Positions 1-9,180 of a DNA stretch of 27,362 bases are shown one piece after another (positions within the stretch are counted from its first letter, which is position 1; every line of letters begins with the position of its first letter). The stretch is from Chara braunii (taxonomy: Eukaryota; Streptophyta; Charophyceae; Charales; Characeae): positions 2,589,708 through 2,617,069 of the forward strand of contig BFEA01000145.1 in NCBI GenBank assembly GCA_003427395.1, given 5' to 3'. The notes under the pieces are model-generated. The model had not been told where the DNA came from. It searched no databases and saw only the letters and a list, made by a program, of their open reading frames with translations. Both the position numbers and the translations under genes were made by a program.

Positions 1-239
1 GGTGATTGGACTGGGTGCAGTGGATGTGGCAGGGGGGGGGTGTGATAGGTGGTTCTGGAGGAGGACAAAGTTAGGTTGGAGATAAGGAACCTGGAAATCA
101 GCAAATGGTTTCCTCTGCCAGGTGGGTAACGTGGACCTCCATGGTTTCCATACGATGTTCAGATCAGCATCCAGGGCCGAAAACAATCCTTTCGAGTCCT
201 GCCATATTTGCATGTAGGAGTCGCGGATCGCATGGCTTA
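1..239. other. Unassigned sequence at window start
   Basis: No coding domain or RNA gene is recognisable here. There is a short G run (9 G) near 33-41. The stretch borders the 3' terminal block of the LINE-1 remnant, so it may be the original target-side sequence or another decayed repeat. Confidence 0.3.
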
Positions 240-696
240 CACAGACACTGGTTACTAGTAGAGGTGATAAGAGCACCTCTCACTGGTATTCACTCTGTAG
301 ATGGTCCATGGTGGGGAGCAACGTCTGCTACAGGTCCACACACATTACAAAAAAACACATACATATAACTTGCAGGCACATACCTACAATACCGGACATT
401 CACACATACATAACCATAGGGCTGGGAGGAGGTCACGACCAACTAATAATAGGCATCTCGATGATAAGAGAGGGCATGAGTTACTAGTCGGTCTGCTTAG
501 GGGCTAATAGGTGATTGCTTGAGCCTGGCGTCCGAAGTTCCCGTGCGACGAGGTTCGTTCGACTATGCTTCCACCAGGGCTGGGTCACTAGCCTTGATGC
601 CTGTCACTACTATTCTGTCCAAGTTCCCCTCGATGGTAGGGTAATGGTCCTGAGTGCTGGTCACACTGAGGTAGGATAGTACGAATAGGGGATGTG
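240..696 (-). repeat. LINE-1 remnant, 3' UTR and 3' terminal block
   Basis: On the minus strand this follows the ORF2 stop at 697-699. Positions 500-696 align clearly with the T1 copies at 14850-15010 and 10967-11200: shared strings include ggcgtccgaagttcccgt and gagtgctggtcacactg (plus strand). Positions 330-430 are a CA-rich tail with repeated acat(a)ac words like the T1 tails. Positions about 240-310 read on the minus strand as gctccccaccatgga followed by a ctcttatca word, matching the 3' terminal block of the other LINE ends at 10832-10966 and 25622-25776. I infer that the element's 3' end is close to 240. No poly(A) is seen there, so the exact end is uncertain. Confidence 0.55.
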
Positions 697-1227
697 CTAG
701 GAGTATTGACGTGAGAATGGGATGAGAAGGTAGCCCCATCTCTTCAGGGCAATCATGGCTGACAGCTTACGGCGATCAATGTGAGCCTCGTAATTGGCCT
801 CTATTGCTTGTCTGGCAAGGGGGTCTTTCTCTTCGAAGTGTTGTCGCTTCATGGACTTCCAGGCTTATTGGGTCTTAGCCTTGATGTCTTCCACGATGGC
901 TTGTTGTGCCTACTGGTGGTCCTTCCTTTCAAAGGAGCATCAGGCTCTCCATGTGAGCCTTGTGTAGGAACAAAGGTTGGTTGCAAAGGGGAACCGGTGG
1001 GTCAGCAGCCGTCTTTGTTCTCCCAATAGTAGGAGCCCAAGATCCCAAGGTATATGGCGGCAAGTGAGGGAATGGAAGGCCGCGTCCCACCACTGCCATA
1101 GCTGGGTAACCATAGGACACGCCAACATGCAGTGTTCAAGAGTTGCTCGGGCTGACTGTCGGGATCCGCCACAGTAGGCACAGATGGGTGATAACTTCCC
1201 TTGCTGTTCAAGGTCAGTACGCGACAC
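697..1227 (-). pseudogene. LINE-1 ORF2 C-terminal part with zf-RVT zinc-binding domain (decayed)
   Basis: The minus-strand reading from 1227 gives CAYCGG, then ATLEHCMLACP, then LWQWWDAAF. This is the C-x2-C ... E-H-x-x-x-x-C ... W-x-W-W pattern of the zf-RVT domain found C-terminal to the reverse transcriptase in plant L1-type LINEs. After 940 the reading shifts frame and continues with good coding character: AWKSMKRQHFEEKDPL, RQAIEANYEAHIDRRKL, and a stop TAG at 697-699. There is one in-frame stop and at least one frameshift, so it is not functional. In a live element this domain would belong to the ORF2 protein that nicks target DNA and reverse-transcribes its own RNA. The last 90 bp of this coding end is antisense to the 3' part of the T1 repeats. 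Confidence 0.75.
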
Positions 1228-1411
1228 AAGCCAGTCAGGGGTGGGGGGCCAGCGATGGAGGATCTACCATTGCAGAGACCTATGTTTCGTGGGCATGATT
1301 TTCTCATATCTGGACCAGGTAAGGGATTCTGAAAGTTTGGGCTCCAATGGCGACTCCCATGCCCATCTGCCTGATATTGTGTGTTTGGTCTGCTGGTCCT
1401 AGCGAGACACA
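1228..1411 (-). other. Decayed LINE-1 linker; most of the RT thumb/connection is missing
   Basis: This stretch joins the RT fragment (from 1412) to the zf-RVT fragment (to 1227). In the related LINE-2 and LINE-3 remnants, several hundred residues separate these regions, including a GGLGLLD-type connection block. Here fewer than 65 codons are left, with broken frames such as MGVAIGAQTFRIPYL. I infer an internal deletion of roughly 1 kb. Confidence 0.55.
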
Positions 1412-2460
1412 CTGTACCCCCCTTTGACACAGTCAACGAGGTAGAAGTGATGTTGTTGATTACTACACATCCGTGTGAGCCGTGGTAGAGCATATTCACC
1501 AATTTTCTAAAACTAGGGCCTATCCCTACTCTCCTCAGGACTTCATGAATAAAGTGTTAGTGCACGCGGTCGTACACTTAACTCAATAGGGATAGTTGCG
1601 GTGTTGGAGTCTGTCATCTTTATCCATTCTATTGCTTGCGATATGTGATATGACCATTACGTTGTTCAGAACCAGCCTGCTTGGAACAAAACCAGATTGG
1701 TCAGCAACTACCAATCTGGTCATCAAGGAGGTTAGGCGTCTGGCCATAGTTTTGGCTAGGATTTTACCAGATATGTTAAGGAGAGATATTGCGTGATAAT
1801 TCCTCACTTTAGAGAGGAGTCCTTTTTCGGATAGTTGAGTAAGAACTCCTTTGGTAGTCCGGGTCCCCAAAGGTCTCCCGTAAAGAGCACCGTTGAAGAC
1901 CCTTAAAAGATGTGGGCCTAGTACGGCCAATTATACTTTTTTGCATAACTCTACCTGGTAGCCATCAGGGCCCGAGCACTTGCCTCTCAACATACTTGTT
2001 ATTGCTGCAGTCAGTTCGCTCATTGCGATGGGCTGGTCCAGGGCCTCCCTCTCAATTGAGAAGAGGATCTTGTTCGTGGAATCTCATACTAGTTGTTCCA
2101 AGTGCGGGGCCACCAAGGGCGCACTTGCATCCGTCTCGGCTGTTAGTAGTCTTTCGAAGAATATTCTTACAAATTCACAGATGATATTTGAGTCCATGTC
2201 CTTTGGGCTTGAGGGGAGAGAGGGAAGCGACAATTCCTTTATCATCGATGTCTTGTATTTTTTGTTTTCTGGTGACAAAGTAGCATGGTTCATCTTATCT
2301 TTGGTGAAAATGTTGGCAAACCTCTTATACTTAGCCCAAGAGTCTCTTCTATTGATTTGTAGGCCTTGCCATTCATGTAGCCAAGAAGCCCTTCTAAGTA
2401 GCCAGATTTCATGTCAGAAAGAGTTGTAACTTAGGTCTTTTGAGTACCGAGGGCCCATCT
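1412..2460 (-). pseudogene. LINE-1 ORF2: pre-RT linker and reverse transcriptase N-terminal blocks (decayed)
   Basis: Read from 2460 leftwards on the minus strand. First comes a linker with SWAKYKRFANIFTKDKMNHA and ELSLPSLPSSPKDMDSNII, then EALDQPIAMSELTAAITSML, GKCSGPDGYQVELCKK (the PGPDG block before the palm), RNYHAISLLN, KILAKTMARRLTSLM, VADQSGFVPSR (the Q-S-G-F-V-P-x-R block), a decayed YDRVH block (for FEKAYDxVxW), and RRVGIGPSFRKLVNMLYHGS. These are established landmarks of L1-type LINE RTs. Several frame changes and stops (for example after CKK and in YDRVH) show that it is dead. The endonuclease domain expected upstream is not recognisable beyond 2460, so the copy is probably 5'-truncated. 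Confidence 0.8.
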
Positions 2461-2995
2461 CAGGATGAGTTGTAACCTGGCTGTCATTCTACATGTTCGA
2501 TGTTCCTTTTTAGGGCTTTCCTTTAAATTTTTAGGTTGTTGTAGAGGTTGGATAGGTAGATGTATGATAGTCACCTGTGGTAGTTGGCCATGTGGTTACC
2601 CAGATGATCTATAGATGTCCCTATTCCTTATGAGTCTGAGACTACCTCCCAACTTACCACTTTCATTATTCCTCCATGGCTCACCTTTGCCCCCGTGGTC
2701 CCACCTCAGTGTTTACCACTCAGGATTGTCGCCTCCAGTCATCTCGGCGAGGGTGATGTGACCAGATGGAGGTTCTAACCACCAGGTCTAAGTGGGACCC
2801 CTCTTACACCACTCAGCTCTAATTGAAGCAAAGTTGGACGAACCCTATCGCACGGGTACTTCGGGAACTAGGTATATACTTTCCTATAAGTCTCATAGAT
2901 GGACCCTTTTCTACTCCCCAAAAGTTGTTGTATTGTTCGTTGTATGAACCGTTGTTGTTGTACTTGTGATCTAGAGGTTGTAGCCTGTTATCAGT
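2461..2995. other. No recognisable gene or known element
   Basis: Both strands have only short, stop-rich frames. It lies between the 5' end of the LINE-1 remnant and the minisatellite. From about 2915 there are gttgttgta words resembling the minisatellite unit, so a fourth, strongly decayed unit may lie at 2900-2995. Confidence 0.4.
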
Positions 2996-2996
2996 A

Positions 2997-3460
2997 GGTG
3001 TGCGGCTCTTTATACGCTCTACCTATGGACGTCACCCTAGACCCCTCTCTAGTCACATTATTGCGGTTGCACCATTGTACTTTTGATCGTTGTTGGTTGT
3101 ATTACTATTTGTCAACGTGGGTAGATCATGAAGTCCCAACTGCACGCAATAGATGTGCGGCTCCCTATCCGCCCCTCTACCTATGGACGTCACCCTAGAC
3201 CCCTCTCTAGTTGCATTATTGCAGTTGCACCATTGTAATTTTGATCGTTGTTGGTTGTATTACTATTTGTCAAAGTGGGTAGATCACAAAGAGAGCCTCT
3301 ACTGCATGCAATTCCCTATGTGCTCCTCTACCTATGGCCGTCACCCTAGACCTTTCTCTAGTCGCATTATTGCAGTTGCACCATTGTAATTCTGATCGTT
3401 GGTGGTTGTATTACTATTTGTTAACGTGGGTAGATCAGAAAGAGAGCCCCTACTGCAAGA
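2997..3460. repeat. Minisatellite, three tandem units of about 151-159 bp
   Basis: Three successive units start near 2997, 3151 and 3310. Each contains, in order, ctctacctatgg(a/c)cgtcac, ctctctagt, cattattgc(g/a)gttgcacc, gatcgttg(t/g)tggttg and gtgggtagatca. Units 2 and 3 also share an agagagcc(t/c)ctactgca end that unit 1 lacks. Divergence is a few percent to 10 percent, so the array is not brand new. Open frames through it repeat the same peptide and are a by-product of the tandem structure. Confidence 0.85.
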
Positions 3461-3704
3461 TCCCCCCTAGAGTCCTTATCCAAACAGCACCGGTCTCACT
3501 CATCGGTACATACTAGGCCCCCCAACCATTCCTCTTACCTCTATCCTCAACAGGGCTTATTCTGATTTATCACCTGAGAGGCCCGACCTCGGGACTCTCC
3601 CATCTAGTCCGTGCACTAACGGGACACCCTAATCATCCCACCTTGAGGCCCTGGCCCCCTAAAGAAAAAACCCTCAGGTAACCTACTCGCGTGATCTATC
3701 TTAC
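3461..3704. other. No recognisable feature
   Basis: C-rich sequence with short frames only and no match to the other repeats in the window. It sits between the minisatellite and a minus-strand T1 head, in the position where the T1 tail or body would be expected. I could not align it to those parts. Confidence 0.3.
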
Positions 3705-3935
3705 ATTAATATCCCTGTCGGCATCCCAACCCCCAATATACAACAACCATGGATTGAACCCCTTGCACGGTACTGCAGTGTCTGTAGTCCTTACCATTTG
3801 CCAACCCAAAGGGGGTGTATGAACATTCATGCGTCGCTCGACATGCACCTGTGAGTATGCACAAGCTGAGGAGTTTTGAACCCGCGACCTTAGATGACAA
3901 TGTGCATTTCCAACCGGCGCTCTACCCACAGACCT
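3705..3935 (-). repeat. T1 head fragment (tRNA-like unit 1 and spacer)
   Basis: The minus strand starts with a tRNA-like sequence: tgggtagagcgccggttgga at the A-box side and gcgggttcaaaactcc at the B-box side. This is followed by the spacer landmarks shared with T1 copies at 5589 and 12771: cacccccttgggtt, acagacactgc and catggttgttgtat. The second tRNA-like unit, the tail and the LINE-antisense body are absent, so this is a truncated copy. Confidence 0.65.
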
Positions 3936-4024
3936 AAGAGGGGAAAATGCGAACAAGGAAAGAGCACAAACTTGTACGCGCAGTGGGTCAATGAAAAACA
4001 CATGTAATTGTTGGTAAACCGATG

Positions 4025-4175
4025 GAGATTCAATTTTTTTAATTTTTTTTTTTAACGATAAAGACCCTTGTGCAAGGTCTGTATTAAAGGTAAGGAAAAC
4101 CATTGGAATTGATGCTTTGCTTGGTGGGCCGCTCCATCTGTTGGTGGGGAGCATCACCTGTTGGAATCCATGTCC
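4025..4175 (-). repeat. LINE 3' terminal fragment with A-rich end
   Basis: On the minus strand: ttccaacaggtgatgctccc, caccaacagatggagc, a short spacer, then a terminal A-rich run (plus-strand T runs at 4036-4053). This matches the 3' terminal block of LINE-3 at 10832-10966. It lies just downstream (minus strand) of the LINE-2 ORF remnant, but LINE-2 lacks its zf-RVT, so it could be the end of that copy after a deletion or a separate 5'-truncated insertion. Confidence 0.6.
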
Positions 4176-4373
4176 AACCTCCCTTGAATACATCGTGTTT
4201 TGTATATCATAGAAACAAATTGTTGAGAATTCGGTATGTGTTGCCTCCTCAGGCTCAAATAGCCCGCCAGATAATCAACTAGAATTTGAGAGGCGGTGGG
4301 GNATGCTTAAGTATCCATCCTCTATTCACGTGAGAGGATGAACTTCTTTTTTAGTAGGAGGCGCCAAACATCG

Positions 4374-5520
4374 AATTTGTTCCAGAGCTAAGACTTGCCA
4401 TGGAAGATCTACCTCCCTGAGCAGTCTTTTCAACCGTTTTAGCGCTAGTGCTTGGCACTGGATCAAAGGATCCAGAAGACCTAACCCCCATTTTGACTTT
4501 TGGTTGGATCAGAACATGCCACGCCATTCTGGATATCACATGCTGGGACTGATGGCCACCCTTCCAATTATCTGTTTTTTAAGGTCCTTAGCAGGTTCTT
4601 TGCCAAGAGACCACATTGCTGACTTATACCAGATGGATGCCACTACCACATTGTTGATTAGAAGAGCCCTACCAAACAAGGATGTTTGTAGATTCTTCCA
4701 TTACTTCATTTTTTCCAATGCTGGAGTGGAGATCCAGAGATCATTAGTACTAAGCTTCCCTTGTGCTGTGAGAACTACCCCTAGTACTATGATTGGAGCC
4801 TCAAGTGGAATCCATTTCACTTTTCGCATTTCTAGAGGTCTGTCCCCATTAGAGTGAACGCACCAACCTTGTGTTTTACTACCCCAATTAGCTATCATAT
4901 ATGATATTAGAGAGAAATCTTATCCATGAGAGTTATAATCTCTTTTATATTAGTTGACGATGTCTCCATCATAATCGTTAAGTCGCCAGCTAGCATGAAC
5001 AAATGACTTCTTCTGGGATGCCTGCAATCTTCAAACGTCGTAGATTGGGATTATTATGAAGGTTTGCTCCCAGAGCCTCCATAATGATGAAAAAAAAACG
5101 AAGAGGAGTTAGTTTGTCCCCTTGCCTTACTGATCTATGTCGATGAATTTATGGAGAAAGCAATCCATTAACCTGAACTTGAGTAGTAGCATTGGAGTGA
5201 AGGATCTGTATCCATCTCCTTGTGTTCGGTCCAAAATTTAACTTTTCCATACCAGCCTCAAGAAAGCGCCAATGTACATGATCATATGCCTTCTCAAAAT
5301 CAATCAAAACAAATGTAGCATTCTGATGATTCTGTCTTGACAACTTAATCATTTCATTAATTAACAATGTATTGTCTTGTAGGTTATTCCCTTTAATGAA
5401 CCTTCTTTGAGAACGGTCAGCCATCACCTGTATAAATTGGTTTGCTAATGCTTTGGCCAACAACCGTCAGTAGTGTTATGGCTCTATAATTCCTAATGTT
5501 TGGAGATCAAATTTTGACTC
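4374..5520 (-). pseudogene. LINE-2 ORF2 remnant: reverse transcriptase and connection region
   Basis: Read leftwards from 5520 on the minus strand: SPNIRNYRAITLLT, a frameshift, LAKALANQFIQVMADRSQRR, FIKGNNLQDNTLLINEM, TFVLIDFEKAYDHVHWRFLE (the FEKAYDxVxW block), NFGPNTRRWIQILHSNA, VQVNGLLSP, a stop, RSVRQGDKLTPL (the RxxRQGDxLSP block), IIMEALGANLH, a decayed catalytic block MLAGDLTI where (F/Y)ADD is expected, WIPLEAPIIVLGVVL, and the connection block KMGLGLLDPLIQCQALALK with LALEQIRCLAP. The zf-RVT is absent. The second catalytic Asp region is altered and several stops and frameshifts exist, so this is a dead copy. The connection block matches LINE-3 and places both in one clade. Confidence 0.82.
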
Positions 5521-5588
5521 CTGACAAACACAAAAGCCCTAGGGAGGTAGTCTCTTCTGCCAAGTTCGAAAGAAAGGAAAAAACATGT

Positions 5589-5660
5589 GATGTAGCTCAG
5601 TGGTTAGAGCACCGGTTGGAAATGCGCATTGTGGCATAAGGTTGCCTTGTCAAAACCCCG
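5589..5660 (+). other. tRNA-like unit 1 of T1 copy b (RNA polymerase III promoter relic)
   Basis: The A-box side reads gtagctcagtggttagagc, with a D-stem GCTC/GAGC pair one base off in this copy. The B-box position has decayed to tgtcaaaacccc where copy c keeps gggttcaaatcc. It resembles a tRNA in its arms but lacks a convincing acceptor stem and anticodon stem, so it is a SINE-type promoter relic rather than a tRNA gene. Confidence 0.6.
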
Positions 5661-5871
5661 CAGCGTTGCGCATGGACACTGGCAGGGCGTTAGATTGACG
5701 CACGGCTGGACTCACAGCCCCTTGGGGTGATGCATGGTACTATTACAGACATTGCCTGTGCACCACCCAAGGGTAGTCCACGATGTTGTATGTTGTTTGT
5801 GGGTTTTACAGGTGTTGCTTGGGGTGTTGGTCTCGTGTGTTCTGATGTTCTCCCCAGTTTAGCATATCACA

Positions 5872-5955
5872 CGATCATTCCATTTCCGGAATACGGTAGA
5901 GTCTTGGATTACATGTTACAAGGTCACGGGTTCAAGCTTGGTTCGGTCCTTGGGG
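5872..5955 (+). other. tRNA-like unit 2 of T1 copy b
   Basis: The sequence acggtagagtcttggattac followed by aaggtcacgggttcaagctt has the second half of a tRNA D-arm, an anticodon-arm-length spacer, the AGGTC variable region and a B box (gggttcaagc). The same unit recurs in copy c (13085-13140) and, on the minus strand, in copy d near 11470-11520. The A box is poor. Confidence 0.5.
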
Positions 5956-6433
5956 GGGGTCCTTGTCCATCTGGCCCATTCTCTCCTCGATGCATGATTC
6001 ACAGAGTACACAACTTTTGGGCATACACACATAACTTGCAAATTTTATACATCGCTTATAGGTTACGTACACAAGTTTCCACACATGATACTGTCTACAC
6101 AGATTCACAGAATATATATACAAAAAACAGGTTGGGGAGCTAGTCACTAGTGGGGTCTAGTGCCTGCAGTAGGTTCATGTAGGTTGGATAGGGTGCCATT
6201 GGGTGCAGTTCCTACTGACATTCGGGTAGAACTGTCTGGTGGCTATGGATAGGGGGTGCGCTAGGAGTATTGACGTGAGGATGGGTTGGGAGGTGGTCTC
6301 ATGTTCCAGGACACCCATGGCTCACAGTTCCAGGTGATCACTGTGCACACACTGACTGGCCTCTACAACAACTTGGACTTTACAAGAATGATTATATAAT
6401 AAGATTAAATAAATACTCCTTGTACTTCTTATA

Positions 6434-6572
6434 TGGGACTCTCGACCCCGTGTCCAGCAGACATAGCTCCCCACCAAAGATAAGAGTCATCTAAGGGCTA
6501 GGTACTACTGGGGAGTGCTCGTATCACCCCCTATAACACCACCAACGGCTCTTGAAAAGTAAACAAAAAAAT
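6434..6572 (+). repeat. LINE 3' terminal fragment
   Basis: Contains ctcgaccccgtgtccagcag, then agctccccacc, then a downstream gtgctcgtatca word and an A-rich end with aaacaaaaaaatga. It matches the 3' terminal block at 10832-10966 with moderate divergence. It follows directly after T1 copy b and is probably a separate, heavily 5'-truncated LINE insertion. Confidence 0.5.
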
Positions 6573-6814
6573 GAAGCTTAAATATATACATAATGTGACT
6601 TGGAAATAACTGGATGGATAGTGGACACATGGGGCGAGGTCGCACTATCAAAGAGGGTTGCATTAATCGCATGAATCTTGATGGCAATCCCAATTTTAAG
6701 CACCTTTTTACAAACACGTCTGGATTTAGGCTTCAAATCCCATCCTCTGTTCCAATGGGCCCAGGGCCCTCACCCCTGCTCTCACCCTTCATTTTATTAT
6801 TCTTCTTCTTAAAA

Positions 6815-7206
6815 AGCAAGCTACATTCTTCTCTCAATTTCATGTCACACTACCTACCTACTACTACTAATTATAGTCGTACGGGGAACCTTGTAGCAGC
6901 CAGAACCGTGTTCACGAGAGAACATGTAGGGGCTGCTCCTAACCTGCAGGTGGGCGATACCAACCATGGGACAACCGACAGCATATGGGACTATGCCAAT
7001 GGGACCAGTCCCTTCCCCTCCCCTTCCCCTCCCCTACAAACATTAGCAGACTCCGCTCAATGCCGATCAGGGGATCCAGTGGATCCAGTGGCCTATCTCT
7101 AGGTGGCGGGTGCCAAGAATCATGAAGGTACATGAGGCCAATGGGGATTGAACGCACGACCTCCTGAATGCCACTTGCGAGCCTTATCAATTGAGCTAGG
7201 CTGCCA
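6815..7206 (-). repeat. S3 SINE-like repeat with tRNA-like head
   Basis: On the minus strand it begins at about 7206 with ggcagcctagctcaattgat (A box) and, about 40 bases on, gtcgtgcgttcaatccccat (B box). The body includes two direct ggatccagt words, a ggggaaggggagggg purine tract, and ggttggtatcgcccacctgc. The 3' part reads agtagtaggtaggtagtg then gaaattgagagaagaatgta. That 3' part is shared with the plus-strand copies at 20160-20250 and 26335-26395, so the family definition is supported inside the window. It is non-coding. Confidence 0.65.
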
Positions 7207-7424
7207 GATCTCTCACCTTTTATCCTTTCGCACCCATCTCAGATCAAATTTTGAAGGAAAAAAAAGAAAAAAAAAAGAAAAAGATAAAGTGCCGGTGTGA
7301 ATGTGGAACGTAAGTAGGCCTCAGAATCAGAATGCTAGATGTGGTCAAAATGTTGTGTATGCCAGCCTCAACTGAATCCAGAGCTAATACGTGGAGCCTG
7401 TTCCAGTACACCTACAAGCCTGTA

Positions 7425-7640
7425 CTAAGGTAACTACTCCAGCCACAATTGAACCCAGGGCGAATACCTGGATTACTTGGAGTCCGTTTCGTTAGACCAA
7501 GATGCCCATGACCATGTACTCTAGGAGGATAGACAACCAACACCGTACAACTCTTGTTCATTGTGATGCAATTTCGAACCCTCAACCTCTTCCATACAAT
7601 CCCCAACTCAAATCTACCGAGCTACAGTGACAACTAGTAC
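7425..7640 (-). repeat. Two tandem tRNA-like units (second dimeric tRNA-like repeat)
   Basis: On the minus strand, unit 1 (about 7640-7562) reads gtcactgtagctcggtagat with a B box gagggttcgaaattg. Unit 2 (about 7512-7425) reads gggcatcttggtctaacgaa with a B box ctgggttcaattgtgg. Both have A-box and B-box spacing typical of tRNA-derived promoters, and unit 2 has the longer spacing of a class II-like tRNA. Neither has a clean acceptor stem. The sequence is unlike the T1 head, so it may be a separate dimeric family. Confidence 0.5.
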
Positions 7641-8019
7641 CGAATGGGCTTTAGGTACTGGTGGGTCCCAGGGTCAAAGTAGTGTGGCTGCCGTAGCTGT
7701 CACCCTGGTACTGGCTAAGATTACACGATTGAACGGAGGATCTTTCGCTCTCTGTCATGCATTAGAGTTGTTTAGTAACTAGGCTGTCACTCAGGACATC
7801 AACTCATCTACCAACCAGGATATCAACTCAACTTTGAAGTTTGAACCAGGGCTATCAATTCACGTATCGACTATGGGGGTAGGCTATCAACTAAGCTATC
7901 AACTACGATATCAAGTCTGCTGTGCTAGATGGAAGTCCACTGAACCCCCTCATGAAGGCTTGAAGGCCTGTAGTACCATGTTCATACCAAGCTTCCCAAG
8001 TACCCATGCAACGAGCTTG
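7641..8019. other. No gene seen; short atcaac word repeats
   Basis: Only short frames. At 7795-7910 the words tatcaact and atcaactca recur about six times in an irregular pattern. This may be a decayed short tandem repeat. Nothing else is recognisable. Confidence 0.35.
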
Positions 8020-8187
8020 TTTTTTTTTTTGTTTTTTGTTTTTTTGTTATTTAAAGCCCTAGTCGTTGTAGAGGTCGGATTCCAGACATACGCTGGTCAC
8101 AGTCACAATCAGCCTTTGGTTATCCTGCCCATTATGAGGCTACCTTCACAACCCACCCTCTCGTCAATACTCCTAGCGCACCGATAG
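8020..8187 (-). repeat. T1 copy d, 3' end (right of LINE-3 insertion in element orientation)
   Basis: On the minus strand: gtgcgctaggagtattgacg, a body segment, then ccgacctctacaacgactag and an A-rich tail (plus-strand T runs at 8019-8052). This is the same 3' end as T1 copies b and c. Its other half is at 10967-11873 on the same strand, with LINE-3 in between. Confidence 0.7.
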
Positions 8188-8194
8188 GTAGGCT

Positions 8195-9180
8195 CGCTAT
8201 CGGGTCCCCCCTTCCTTCTGGCTCTGCAGCACTCGGATCCGGTAAAGGTTAGATTTCTCATGCCATTGGACTGCGTCTGGGTGGTATTTGATCAAGGTGT
8301 CGTCCCCTCTTCTTTCGAAAAGGTTGACCATTGCCCCCTCTGGTGTTACCTCTACCACTGAACCTATTTGTAACGGAAAGTCCTCCACCCTTACTGCTAC
8401 CCAGTCTTGTTCCTGTAAAACCCTGCCCTTCCTAAGGGACACCACCCAGGCTAGGGGGATCGAGAAAATTAGCTGATCCAGTGAGTTCTCCAGTTTATGT
8501 GTGTTGCAGGCTCGGTCCGAGTTGTTGGGCTGTTTTTCAATCCTTGTTGTCCTCATCCCATCTGTCCCGTACCATGAGGATCCCCTGTCTGACCCATGAA
8601 GCCCGGTGGGGGTCGGAACTGCCATATACCCTTCCTTTGTCTATCAGTAATTGCCCTGTTACCAAACAGGGGTTGGCGTAAGATCTCTTCCATCCGTACT
8701 GGAATGGGCCTATCAGGGATCGGTAGCCTTCGCCAATTCTTGATTAAGTTGCTCCAAAATTTCTCTCTCGCTAGGTCCTGTCGAGCCGCTCCTCTATCGC
8801 CTTCCTCTCTTGAGCGCGTGTTGGCTCGGGGGATGACCCAATATCGGTCGTCTAGCCATGTGAGTGGGTTCACTGTGTCAATAGTTCGGGGAGCCAGTCT
8901 GTGGATTTGTTCCAATGCCAGGTCTCGCCATGGGATGTTAATTCCTACCATCAGTCTTTTGATTCATTGGATTGATAAATCGGTGGCTTGTAGGGAGGGA
9001 TCCAACAATCCGAGACCTCCTTCGGTTTTAGGTTGTATAAGATTGTCCCATGCCACCCTGCTGATCACGCTTTGTTGCTCGTGGTTCCCTCGCCAGAGGA
9101 ATGCAACCAGTTGCTTTTTCAGGCTCTTGATGCTGCCCTTTCCCAGGTGCCAGAGGGCCTCTATCCGAGCTAGTCGTGGA
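8195..9180 (-). pseudogene. LINE-3 ORF2, inverted upstream segment (connection region)
   Basis: From 9180 leftwards on the minus strand: RLARIEALWHLGKGSIKSL, KKQLVAFLWRGNHEQQSVIS, RVAWDNLIQPKTEGGLGLLD (the connection block shared with LINE-2), one in-frame stop, IKRLMVGINIPWRDLALEQI, a basic stretch NTRSREEGDRGAARQDLARE, then a frameshift near 8600 and LIFSIPLAWVVSLRKG, VEVTPEGAMVNLFERRGDDT, AVQWHEKSNLYRIRVL, ending around 8197. In a normal ORF2 this segment lies between the RT and the zf-RVT. The zf-RVT part lies next to it at 9176 but on the opposite strand, which suggests a 5' inversion of one LINE insertion. Confidence 0.75.

Larger units (their letters stand above)
5589..6385 (+). repeat. 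T1 composite retroposon, nearly full-length copy b
   Basis: In order: tRNA-like unit 1 (5589-5660); spacer with acagacattgcctgtgcacc and catatcaca words; tRNA-like unit 2 (about 5872-5950); a CA/AT-rich tail (5995-6125); a body starting ggggtctagtgcctgcagta (6152) and ending with gcgctaggagtattgacgtg and ggcctctacaacaacttgg near 6380. The body from about 6247 aligns with the antisense of the LINE-1 C-terminal coding end and the start of its 3' UTR. Compared with copy c at 14703-15130 it lacks about 200 bp of the middle body. No RT is encoded, so it would be non-autonomous. Confidence 0.65.

Noticed and set aside
2997-3460. CRISPR-like array
   Set aside because: Whole units are repeated head to tail with no unique spacers, and the context is eukaryotic.
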